From: a bacterium
Lineage (GTDB): Bacteria > Planctomycetota > J058 > JAJDCP01
DNA length: 22,055 bases
NCBI GenBank assembly: GCA_030428695.1
Contig: JAUIEM010000138.1
Location: forward strand, 1 to 22,055
Direction of reading: 5' to 3'
The notes under the pieces were generated by a model. It was not told the DNA's origin. It worked only from the letters and a program-made list of their open reading frames with translations, and did no database searches. Positions 1 through 7,183 of the stretch are shown here, one piece after another; within the stretch, counting starts at the first letter, position 1, and each line of letters opens with the position of its first letter. A program made the position numbers and the translations under genes.

Positions 1-1
1 C

Positions 2-181
2 GTGTGCGCCGGCTTCGCGATCTTCGGCCTGTCGAACTTCTCGCCGACGGTGCGCTTCGGCGTCGCGGTCGTCGTCGGCACCGCCGCCGCGGCCGCGCTC
101 TGCCTGTACGTGCTGCCGCTGCTCGGAGCGCGGGGGCCGCGCGTTACAGCTTCCGGTGGAACTGCCGCTCCAGATCGCTGA
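2..181 (+). CDS. RND/MMPL-family exporter, C-terminal fragment (5' truncated)
   Basis: The frame is open from the window edge and stops at TGA 179-181. The visible 59 residues contain a short hydrophobic stretch (GFAIFGLSNFSPTVRFG), then an Ala/Val-rich membrane helix ending in LYVLPLLG, then a short polar tail. This is the usual last transmembrane hairpin of RND/MMPL exporters: the motif in which the protein loosens from the 'FGLS.F.P...FG' turn into a helix ending with a Pro-Leu-Leu. The complete exporter at 18471-20789 ends in a comparable segment (FGSFHPTRHF then a helix with LLLPVLLD). The last 38 nt overlap the 3' end of mutL, which lies tail-to-tail on the other strand. Nothing can be said about substrate because the rest of the gene is outside the window. 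Confidence 0.6.
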   Translation: MCAGFAIFGLSNFSPTVRFGVAVVVGTAAAAALCLYVLPLLGARGPRVTASGGTAAPDR

Positions 182-1934
182 GGGCGAAGCCGAGCATCGT
201 CGGGCGGCCGTGGGGGCAGGTGCGCACGTGGTCGGTGGTCGCCGCCCGGCTGAGCAGGTCCTCGATCTCCCCCGGGCTCAGCCGGTCGCCGGCCTTGACC
301 GCGGCGTGACAGGCGATGCTGGCGAGCACCCCGTCGAGGACCTTGTCGGCGAGCTTGCGCTGGCCGGGCCGCAGCTCGCGGATCGCGTCGAGGGCGGCGA
401 GGAACAGGCCCTCGGCCGAGCGCTTCTGGCGCAGGGCCGGTACGGTGCGCACGGCCAGGCTGCGCTCGCTGAAGGCGTCGACCTCGAAGCCGGCCTCCTT
501 GAGCGGGGCGCGCAGCTCCTCGGCGAGGGCGACGTCGGCGGGCGGGACCTCGACGATCTCGGGGATCAGCAGCTGCTGCACCGGCACCCCGCGCGCGGCG
601 ATGCCCTCGCGCAGCGACAGGTAGATCAGCTTCTCGTGCAGGGCGTGCTGGTCGTGGATGCGCAGCCCGTGCGGCCCCTCCTCGATCAGGTAGGTGTTGA
701 AGACCTGCAGGAAGTGCCGGGAGCCGGAGCCGCGCTCCGCGGCCGCCGCGAACAGGCGCAGCTGGCCGGAGGCCTCGCGCGGCGTCGCCTGCTCGGCGCG
801 GACCTCGCCGGAGGGCGGGGCGCTCGCTCCGGGCGCGGGCGCCTCCCGGGGCAGGACGGACCGCGCCGGCGGGGCAGCCTGCGGCCGGGGCGGCGCGAGC
901 GGCGGCGCGGGGAGCGGGGTATCGCCGAGCTTCAGGGCGGGCGGTCCGCTCTCTTCCGCCACCGCCTCGTGCACCGCGGCGCGGAACAGGGAGAAGACCG
1001 CGGACGGCGCGACGAAGCGCACCTCGGTCTTGCAGGGGTGGACGTTGACGTCGACCTCGGCGGGGTCCATCTCGAGGTACAGGAAGACGACCGGGTAGCG
1101 GCGCCCGACCATCAGCCCGGAGTAGGCCTCCTTGACCGCGGCGACGACGGTCTTGTCCCGCACCGGGCGGCCGTTGAGGAAGAAGAACTGGTAGTTCGAG
1201 TTGCCGCGCCCCTGGGTGGCGGGGGCGACCAGCCCGTGCAGGCTGAGGCCGCGCCGCTCCATCGCGATCGGCATCAGGTTCTTCGCCAGCTTGCTGCCGA
1301 AGATGTCGGCGATGCGGTCGGCGGCGCTGCTGACCGCCGGAGCGATCAGCACCTCCTTGCCGCGGTTGTACAGCTCGAAGCGCACGTCCGGCCGCGCCAG
1401 GCACAGCCGCTGCAGGGCCCGGGTGACCGCGCGCAGCTCGGCGGCGCTCGACTTGAGGAACTTGCGCCGCGCCGGCACGTTGAAGAACAGCTCGCGCACC
1501 TCGATGCGCGTGCCGTCCCGGGCGCTGGCCGGCCGCACCTGCCCGAGCTCGCCGCCGTCGGCCTCGAGGCAGTAGCCGGGGGCGTCCGCTTCCCGCGACA
1601 GGATCCGCACCCGCGCGACCGAGGCGATGCTGGCCAGGGCCTCGCCGCGGAAGCCGAGGGAGGCGATCGAGGCGAGGTCGTGGGCGTCCTCGATCTTGCT
1701 GGTCGCGTGGCTGGTCAGGGCGAGGGGCAGGTCTTCGGGGGCGATGCCGCAGCCGTCGTCCTCGACCTGCAGGAGGTCCTTGCCGCCCTCCTCGAGGTCG
1801 ATGCGGACGGAGCTCGCGCCGGCGTCGAGGCTGTTCTCGACCAGCTCCTTCACCGCCGAGGCCGGGCGCTCGATGACCTCGCCGGCGGCGATCTGGTTGA
1901 TGACGACCGGGGACAGGCGGCGGATGCGGGGCAT
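144..1934 (-). CDS. mutL: DNA mismatch repair protein MutL
   Basis: MutL couples MutS mismatch recognition to strand nicking or excision. The 596-residue protein has a GHKL ATPase at residues 1-330 with all signature motifs: QIAAGEVIERPASAVKELVEN (catalytic E30 and Mg-binding N34), DDGCGI (59-64), TSHATSKI (74-81) and GFRGEAL (94-100). A Pro/Ala-rich linker spans roughly 335-400, followed by the C-terminal dimerisation domain. That domain carries DQHALHE (near 427), ACHAAVKA, and CPHGRP (near 571), the metal-site motifs of the endonuclease-type MutL found in bacteria lacking MutH. The second, non-metal glutamate of the extended DQHA(x)2E(x)4E motif is Leu here. The ATG start is supported by GGAG five bases upstream. 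Length is normal for the family. The gene is monocistronic as far as visible and divergent from the TPR gene. Confidence 0.97.
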   Translation of the reverse strand: MPRIRRLSPVVINQIAAGEVIERPASAVKELVENSLDAGASSVRIDLEEGGKDLLQVEDDGCGIAPEDLPLALTSHATSKIEDAHDLASIASLGFRGEALASIASVARVRILSREADAPGYCLEADGGELGQVRPASARDGTRIEVRELFFNVPARRKFLKSSAAELRAVTRALQRLCLARPDVRFELYNRGKEVLIAPAVSSAADRIADIFGSKLAKNLMPIAMERRGLSLHGLVAPATQGRGNSNYQFFFLNGRPVRDKTVVAAVKEAYSGLMVGRRYPVVFLYLEMDPAEVDVNVHPCKTEVRFVAPSAVFSLFRAAVHEAVAEESGPPALKLGDTPLPAPPLAPPRPQAAPPARSVLPREAPAPGASAPPSGEVRAEQATPREASGQLRLFAAAAERGSGSRHFLQVFNTYLIEEGPHGLRIHDQHALHEKLIYLSLREGIAARGVPVQQLLIPEIVEVPPADVALAEELRAPLKEAGFEVDAFSERSLAVRTVPALRQKRSAEGLFLAALDAIRELRPGQRKLADKVLDGVLASIACHAAVKAGDRLSPGEIEDLLSRAATTDHVRTCPHGRPTMLGFALSDLERQFHRKL

Positions 1935-2062
1935 GGGCGCTCCAGCGGCGGCGCGGGTGCGATTTTTATGCGAAGAATTTCGCGACGGGCGGCGTCATGG
2001 TAGCAGCCGCGGTCGGGGTGGCAAGGAGCGTTCGGGATGGCCCGGACGCCGCGGGCTCGGGC

Positions 2063-2093
2063 TTGAAGGACCGGTGATGGTTCCTGTTATACT
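2063..2093 (+). promoter_or_regulatory. Candidate sigma70 promoter with extended -10 for the TPR gene
   Basis: An extended -10, TGTTATACT, lies at 2085-2093 (TG, one base, TATACT). TTGAAG at 2063-2068 could act as a -35 but the spacer is 19 nt, so the extended -10 may carry most of the activity. AT-rich hexamers like this are rare in this GC-rich DNA. The predicted transcript would begin near 2100 and include the tandem-repeat leader. Prediction only. Confidence 0.5.
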
Positions 2094-2129
2094 GGCGGCC
2101 TCGAGACCCTGCCGCACCGCGCGGCAAGC

Positions 2130-2199
2130 CTGGCCCTTGCGGCGACCTGGCCCTTGCGGCGACCTGGCCCTTGCGGCGAATCTGGCCCTTGCGGCGAAT
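2130..2199 (+). repeat. Four tandem copies of a 17-18-nt unit in the TPR gene leader
   Basis: The unit CTGGCCCTTGCGGCGA plus one or two bases occurs four times head to tail: 2130-2146, 2147-2163, 2164-2181 and 2182-2199. The first two copies are 17 nt ending in C, and the last two are 18 nt ending in AT, so the array arose in at least two duplication steps. It lies between the candidate promoter and the Shine-Dalgarno, which starts 3 nt after the array. Confidence 0.9.
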
Positions 2200-2214
2200 C
2201 TGGGAGGAACACTG

Positions 2215-4281
2215 ATGCGACGACTCGTGCTGTTGGGGGTCCTGCTGGGCGCGGCTGCGCTGCTGGCGGACGACGTGTACTTCAAGGACGGCCGCCCGCC
2301 GCTGCTCGGTGTCGACACCGAAGAGCGGGGCGGCCAGCTGATCGTCGACCTCGGCATGATCAAGCAGAAGTTCCCGATGTCCGAGATCGAGAAGGTCGTG
2401 CGCGCCGACGACGGCGGCAGCGAGAACAGTGGCTCGGCCGAGAGCGGCGGCGAGGTGCACTGGATCCGCCTGGCCGACGGCCGCACCTTCCGCGGCCGCA
2501 TCCTCAACCTCGGCAAGCGCGTCCGGGTGCGCACCGACAAGGCCGACTTCTGGGTTCCCCAGCGCCAGGTCGACAAGATCTGGAAGGGCGCCGCCGACGA
2601 CGTCGAGGCGGACGACATCGAGACGACCTTCGGCGGCAACGAGCAGGTCGCGATCCTGTTCGAGAAGAAGTTCTCGGTCACCGCCCCCGACGGCTGGCTG
2701 ATCGACTCGAACCCCGCCCGGCCCCTGGTCGACGCGATCGTCTCCGACCCCGACCGCAAGGCCGTGATCGAGTTCTCGGTGATCGAAGGCGATCCCGAGC
2801 TCTACCGCGAGCCGAACGACGTCAACGGCGACCTGGTCGAGGACACCATCGACCGCCGCCTCGAGGACGAGCTCGACCGCGTCTCGCGCAAGGCCAAGGT
2901 CGAGGTCGTCGCCCTGCCCGGTCTCGGGGTACCCGCCTACCGCGCCGCGTACAGCGGCCGCTTCCGGTTCGACACCCAGGACTGGATCTTCTCGGAGTAC
3001 CGCTTCGTGTCCTCGGGCAACATCTACAGCATCCGCTCGCGGGTGCCGAAGGGCGAGGAGGAAGACTGGGCCGAGCCGATCCGCGAGGCGGTCTCGAACT
3101 TCTCCACCCTCGGCCCGATCAGCCTTGCAGGCACCGTCTATACTGACGGGGCCCTCGGCCTGACCCTCGACGCCCTCGACCCCGAATGGGTACTGAGCAT
3201 CGGCCTGGTCGACAACGGCCTCTTGTTTCGGGTGCTGTTCGAGGAGCCGACCCACTACTTCGAGCTGCGCGACCTGTCCGGCGACCTCAACCTCGACGAG
3301 GCGGTCACCTTCGTGCTCGAGCAGTTCGAAGAGAAGGCGCGCCGCTTCGAGAAGGTCGGGGCTCCCGAGGAGATCAAGTTCGGCGAGAAGACCGGCAAGC
3401 TCTTCCGCTACAAGGGCATCTCCGGGCGCCGCCCCGAGATGCACTACGCGACGATGGTCTTCCACGACAAGGACGGCCGGCTGCTCGCCGCGACCGGCAA
3501 CTACCTGCCGCCGCGGGCCGACAAGAGCGAAGACCAGATCGCCGTCGAGACGATGCTCGCGAGCATCCGCCCCCTCGGGGAGATGAACCTCGGCGAGGAG
3601 ATCCAGAAGGAGACCGAGGCCCTCGAGCTGCTGTTCCGGGCCGAGAAGGCCCACGAGGACGACAAGGACTACAGCGACGCGATCGACTTCGCCGAGCAGG
3701 CCCTCGCGATCTTCCCCCGCTACGCCCGGGCGATGCGTGTGAAGGCCAAGGCCCTCGACGAGTCGGGCGGCGACAGCGACGACGTCCAGGACCTGTACCT
3801 GCGCGCCGCCCAGCTCGACCCCGACCCCAACCTCGACGCGATCCTCGCCCAGCTCTGGCAGGACGACGGCAACCGCCGCATCGAGGAGGGCCGCTGGCGC
3901 TCGGGCCTGCGTCTGCTCGAGAAGGCCTACGCGGCCAACCCCAGCGAGCGCAGCCTGCAGAAGGACCTGCACAAGGCCTATGAAGGCTACGCCGAGTTCA
4001 TGATCGATGAGGAGGACGGGGACATCCGCGGCAACCGCGACGCCGTCAACATGCTCGAGCGCGCCTTCCGCCGCTTCGAAGACCTGCCCGAGCTCAAGGA
4101 GCTGCTCGACGCCCACTACAAGAAGCTCGCGAAGGCGTACGAGAAGGAGAAGAACTACGACCGCGCGATCGGCATCACCAAGGACCGCCTCGACCTCTGG
4201 GAAGGGGACGAGAAGAAGATCCGCCGGATCGAGAGCGACCTGAAGACGCTGGAGAAGAAGAAGGAGCGCGCGGACGGGTAA
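2215..4281 (+). CDS. Secreted TPR-containing protein of unknown function
   Basis: I do not recognise a named family for the whole 688-residue protein. Residues 1-18 form a Sec-type signal peptide (RR, a Leu/Val/Gly core, cleavage likely after ALLA). Two short beta-rich modules of similar pattern follow (about 20-63 and 79-121; 'DGRPPLLGV' and 'DGRTFRGRI'). Two roughly 150-residue domains come next (about 145-300 and 305-460), each ending in a similar '...V(S/E)x(F/M)xxLxPxG/I' element. They resemble duplicated PsbP/DcrB-type folds, which is an inference. Residues 465-688 are helical with TPR-like pairs (YSDAIDFAEQALAIFPRYARA; YDRAIGITKDRLDL) and end in a Lys/Glu-rich helix. The start is chosen because the frame runs open far upstream, but this ATG has GGAGGA six bases before it and begins the signal peptide. 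The protein probably acts in the periplasm or at the cell surface. It stands alone between a promoter and a terminator. Confidence 0.85.
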   Translation: MRRLVLLGVLLGAAALLADDVYFKDGRPPLLGVDTEERGGQLIVDLGMIKQKFPMSEIEKVVRADDGGSENSGSAESGGEVHWIRLADGRTFRGRILNLGKRVRVRTDKADFWVPQRQVDKIWKGAADDVEADDIETTFGGNEQVAILFEKKFSVTAPDGWLIDSNPARPLVDAIVSDPDRKAVIEFSVIEGDPELYREPNDVNGDLVEDTIDRRLEDELDRVSRKAKVEVVALPGLGVPAYRAAYSGRFRFDTQDWIFSEYRFVSSGNIYSIRSRVPKGEEEDWAEPIREAVSNFSTLGPISLAGTVYTDGALGLTLDALDPEWVLSIGLVDNGLLFRVLFEEPTHYFELRDLSGDLNLDEAVTFVLEQFEEKARRFEKVGAPEEIKFGEKTGKLFRYKGISGRRPEMHYATMVFHDKDGRLLAATGNYLPPRADKSEDQIAVETMLASIRPLGEMNLGEEIQKETEALELLFRAEKAHEDDKDYSDAIDFAEQALAIFPRYARAMRVKAKALDESGGDSDDVQDLYLRAAQLDPDPNLDAILAQLWQDDGNRRIEEGRWRSGLRLLEKAYAANPSERSLQKDLHKAYEGYAEFMIDEEDGDIRGNRDAVNMLERAFRRFEDLPELKELLDAHYKKLAKAYEKEKNYDRAIGITKDRLDLWEGDEKKIRRIESDLKTLEKKKERADG

Positions 4282-4308
4282 CTGTTCCGACGTTTGTGGC
4301 TGCGACGC

Positions 4309-4328
4309 GGGCGGGGGGTTCCCCGCCC
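4309..4328 (+). terminator. Possible terminator hairpin after the TPR gene
   Basis: GGGCGGGG and CCCCGCCC form a perfect 8-bp stem with a GGTT loop, 28 nt after the TPR stop codon. The following bases (GGTTGTGGTTTCTG) are only moderately U-rich, so intrinsic termination is plausible but not clear-cut. Confidence 0.5.
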
Positions 4329-4362
4329 GGTTGTGGTTTCTGGGGGTGGGGTCTCTCTTTGT

Positions 4363-4392
4363 CGGGGTCGGGATCGGGATCGGGATCGGTCG
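4363..4392. repeat. Short GGGATC hexamer array
   Basis: GGGATC is repeated three times in tandem, with degenerate flanking copies (GGGGTC, GGATCGG). It lies in the gene-free interval downstream of the TPR gene. It is a simple-sequence tract with no coding support. Confidence 0.7.
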
Positions 4393-4422
4393 CGACGGCA
4401 AGAGAGCCGTTCGCACGGATGG

Positions 4423-4588
4423 GGGAACAACAGATCGACGTATATCTGCCTCGAGGAGATACGAACACTACTTCAGGCCGAAAAAAAGAAGAAATTAATG
4501 AGGAAGGCAGGAAGTGGGGAGATCCAGGAAAAGAAAAGAAGGGAGGTGGGAACAACAGATCGACGTGTATCTGCCTCAAGGAGATACG
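4423..4588. repeat. 41-nt direct repeat pair in the gene-free interval
   Basis: The segment starting GGGAACAACAGATCGACGT at 4423-4463 recurs at 4548-4588, a 125-nt offset, with 39 of 41 bases identical by eye. Both copies contain a stem in which TATCT pairs with AGATA around CCTCGAGG or CCTCAAGG. Weaker similarity continues downstream through purine-rich DNA (GAGGAAGTGGGGAG...CAGGAAA), so the full unit is probably about 115-120 nt and duplicated. Confidence 0.85.
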
Positions 4589-4865
4589 GCCAACACTTCA
4601 AAAAAAAGAAGATCTGCAAGTGGTGAGGAAGTGGGGAGGTTCAGGAAAGAAGAGAAGGGGTAGAAGGCAGAGGGCGTAAGCAGGCTTTGGTGATCGTTCG
4701 TTTTTGTCAGTGAGCTCAGACTGTCGCTTCCAACACAAGGCATCACAATCAATCCAGGGTTGTGGCAATCATGGACTCATGAAAGACCATGCTTCGCTGC
4801 GATCTTCCGTCATTTTCCTCTTCTTTTCCCTTCTTTTCCTGGATCTCCCCACTTCCTGCCTTCCT
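4501..4865. repeat. Perfect 35-bp inverted repeat bounding a 295-bp interior
   Basis: Positions 4501-4535 (beginning AGGAAGGCAGGAAGTGGGGA) are the exact reverse complement of 4831-4865 (TTCTTTTCCTGGATCTCCCC and onward). Similarity continues imperfectly on both sides (GAAGAA outside, AAGAAGGG inside). A third, diverged direct copy lies at 4623-4660. The DNA is strongly purine-biased on one arm and pyrimidine-biased on the other, with far more A+T than the flanking genes. A repeat or non-autonomous mobile element remnant, or a long RNA fold-back, are the main options. No transposase is present. Confidence 0.85.
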
Positions 4866-4870
4866 GATAA

Positions 4871-4896
4871 CTTCTTCTCTTCTCTTCTCTTCTCTT
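4871..4896. repeat. TTCTC pentamer polypyrimidine tract
   Basis: About four to five tandem TTCTC units form an uninterrupted pyrimidine run directly after the right arm of the inverted repeat. Mirror-type homopurine/homopyrimidine tracts like this can adopt triplex structures, but here it is only a sequence observation. Confidence 0.75.
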
Positions 4897-4963
4897 CGTT
4901 CCTCGGAACGTGATTTACACAGCAGTACTGCGCGAACACTCGATGCTGCGGTGTGTATCTCAA

Positions 4964-5017
4964 TGTAGGGGCGGGGTTTACCCCCGCCCGCGGGAGGGGG
5001 TAAACCCCTCCCCTACA
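4964..5017. repeat. 54-nt near-perfect palindrome (REP-like)
   Basis: TGTAGGGG at the left end pairs with CCCCTACA at the right. Across the 54 nt, 25 of 27 positions pair, the mismatches being 4972/5009 and 4986/4995. The inner part includes GGTTTACCCCC facing GGGGGTAAACC. It lies between convergent genes, the classic location of REP-type palindromes, and it could also stop transcription from both sides although no U-tract follows. Similar TGTAGGGGCGGG...TTTA-type palindromes occur as dispersed repeats in various bacteria, a statement from memory and not from a search. Confidence 0.85.
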
Positions 5018-5108
5018 GGCAGAGACCGGCGTAGATTGACGCCACTTGATGCAGGCCGCCACCGCCAAGAACAGCCTGATTCAGAAGCTCTCACCGATCC
5101 GCCATACA

Positions 5109-5127
5109 ACTCACGCGGAGCGTGGGT
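5109..5127 (-). terminator. Possible terminator hairpin after the DUF6311 gene
   Basis: ACTCACGC and GCGTGGGT pair over 8 bp (one G-T) around a 3-nt loop, 15 nt beyond the stop codon of the minus-strand DUF6311 gene. The bases that follow on the minus strand (TGTATGG) are only weakly U-rich. It may simply be a transcript-end stabilising stem. Confidence 0.35.
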
Positions 5128-5141
5128 CCGCGGTGCCCCCC

Positions 5142-7179
5142 TCACTCCTCCACCACCTCGACCCCGCACAGCCCGACCATCAGCCGCGGCAGCCCCCCCG
5201 CCGGCGTGAGCTCGAGCAGTAGCCGGCCGTCCGCGACGGCCTCCGGGGGCAGGGGGAAGCTGCGGACCGGGGGCACCGCCTCCGGCAGGGTCCAGGTGCC
5301 GAGGGCGTGGCCGTTCACCGCGAGCGCGAGCGCCGTGCTGTCCGAGGGCGACCAGGCCGCGACGCGCAGGGCGAGCGCGCCTGCCGGAGGCGCCGGCAGC
5401 TCGAGGTAGAGCTGCGCGTGCGCGCCTTCCGCCCGGCTCCCCCACAGCTCCGCGGGCTGCCAGCCGTCGAGCAGGTGGGCGCGGCCCGGAGCGTCGGACG
5501 CGAAGCGCAGGGGCCCGCCCGCGTACAGGAAGGGATGCGCCCGCCCGCGGGTCGCCGCGGGCAGCGCATACATCCCCGGCCCGGCCAGGCTGGCGGCGCC
5601 CGGAGCGATGATGCGGAAGGTGTCGACGATCGCCGCGAGGTCTTCCGGGCCGCGCCGGCTGACGGCCAGCTCCCACAGCGCGTCCTCTTCCTCCCCGAAG
5701 ATGTAGAGCGCGTCGGGGGCGAAGCGCCCGGCGATCAGCTCCTCGAGCAGGGCGGTCCGCGCCGTCCGCACGCGCTGCCGGTCCGAGCGCGAGGCGCGCG
5801 CGGCGTTGATCGGCAGGCCGTAGCGCAGGGCGAGGTGGCCGAGGGCGTTCCAGCGTTTCGGGTGGTGGCTCGGGAGCACGTGGCACAGCCGCCGGTAGCG
5901 CGGCACCAGGACGTCCCAGGCCGGAGACTCCAGGGCCGGCGCGAAGGCCTTCGGCCTCGAGATCTGCGCCCGCACCCGGGCGAAGGCCGGCTGGAGGTCG
6001 AACACCTGCAGGGCGAGCAGCCCCGCCAGCAGCAGGCAGGCCCGCCGGCGTGGCAGGCGCAGCAGCACCGCCCGCAGGGCCGCCAGCAGCACGAGGTAGT
6101 ACAACAGCCAGGTGAAGCGCCCGGTCGCGCGGAACACCTTCCCGAGCAGGTCGAGGGGCAGCGGCCAGGGCAGGCGCAGCAGCTCCCAGGGGCCGGCGAA
6201 GACCCGGTAGGAGAGCGCGAACACGAAGGCGCCGCCCGCGACGAGCCCCAGCGGCAGCCAGCGCGCCCGGGGCACGCGCCAGCGCGGCCGCAGCTCCACG
6301 GCGACCAGGCCGAGCAGGAGGGCGCCGAGGCCGAGGAAGCTGCGCCCCTCGTAGTCCCCGTCCGCGGCCGGCAGGGCCGGCAGCAGGCGCGAGAAGCCGT
6401 CGGCGTCGACGAAGCTCAGCAGGTGCGCCCGGTAGTGGCCGAAGCCGTAGGACCATGTAGTAACCGGCGCCCGCGGTGACCGCCGCGAGCAGCGCCAGCC
6501 CGCCGGCTCCCCAGGCCAGGCAGGCGCGCCCTCCCAGCTCGCCGCGCCAGCGGCGCTGGACGAAGTCGGCGAGCCATACCCCGAGCAGCATCGCGAGCAG
6601 GTAGGCGTGGACCAGGGCCGTCAGCCCGAGCAGCAGCAGCCAGCGCCCGCCGGAGAAGCGGGGGCGCAGGTACAGGAGCAGCCCGAAGAGCAGGAGGAAG
6701 TGCGAGCACAGGGACAGGTGGCCGAGCTCCTGCCGCGCGAGCAGCGCCGGCGCGAGCACGAAGAAGCAGGCTCCGAGGTGCCGCCGCCAGGGGTCCGCGG
6801 TCCAGCGTCCGAGCAGCTTCCACCCGCACCAGCCCTGCAGGAGGTAGCACAAGAGCAGCCAGGGGCCGAAGTACTGCAGGGGCCGGGGCAGGATGGCGCG
6901 GAAGGGCTTGAGCAGGAAGGCGACCAGCGGGATCGAGTCGGTCAGCACGACCGAGCTGCCCGCCTCCATGCCGTAGCCCGGGTTGGCGCCGAAGGGCAGC
7001 TGCCAGAGCGGGGCGTCGCGGAAGAAGGCCCAGCCGAGCCAGTGGGTGCCGGGGTCGCCGGACTGCAGCCAGGCGAGGTTGGTCGGCGAGGCGATCCAGC
7101 CCCCGGTCGCGAGCACGAAGACGACCAGCCCCGCGCCCAGGCTCGGTCCCGGACCGCGCAGGAAGGGGCGGCGCGCCAC
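5142..7179 (-). pseudogene. DUF6311-like polytopic membrane protein, frameshifted
   Basis: The gene reads in two frames. The first begins at GTG 7177-7179, 4 nt after the glycosyltransferase stop, and encodes about 242 residues: a signal-anchor helix, then the DUF6311-type pattern SGDPGTHWLGWAFFRDAPLW, NPGYGMEAGSSVVLTDSIPL, QYFGPWLLLCYLLQG, and several membrane helices ending GAGYYMV. There the frame derails into Arg/Ala-rich nonsense. The homologous continuation (YGFGHYRAHLLSFVDADGFS...) is in another frame and runs to TGA at 5142, with five or more further helices and a C-terminal beta-rich, jelly-roll-like domain of about 150 residues containing DGWQPAELWGS. Total length 2,038 nt is 3n+1, so one extra base (or two lost) near 6451-6453 explains it. 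The intact protein would have about 679 residues. The role is probably transfer or flipping of envelope glycans, inferred from the adjacent GT2 gene. A sequencing error is as likely as real decay, because both halves keep normal codon use. Confidence 0.8.
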
Positions 7180-7183
7180 GGCC

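Noticed and set aside
156..2003. Long + strand open frame opposite mutL (615 codons)
   Set aside because: Antisense shadow of mutL. The product is Arg/Gly/Asp/Val low-complexity with no domain, as expected for high-GC DNA read on the other strand.
1960..2025. Possible mutL promoter with a CATAAA-like -10 near 1965-1970 (minus strand)
   Set aside because: No -35 at a sensible distance could be found, so it was not listed as a feature.
4364..4392. Candidate CRISPR-like or iteron array from the GGGATC repeats
   Set aside because: Units are 6 nt without spacers. No cas or replication gene is present. It is a simple-sequence tract only.
1966..4416. 816-codon minus-strand open frame opposite the TPR gene
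   Set aside because: Same type of shadow. It contains DPDP and LLLL runs derived from the hexamer array and the coding strand.
4294..4679. Overlapping + frames across the purine-rich repeats
   Set aside because: The products are Lys/Arg/Gly-rich runs generated by the A/G tracts, with no ribosome site and no conservation signal.
4704..4913. 69-codon + frame in the gene-free interval
   Set aside because: No Shine-Dalgarno. The product is a Ser/Phe/Leu run produced by the polypyrimidine repeat arm and repeats already described. Not supported as a gene.
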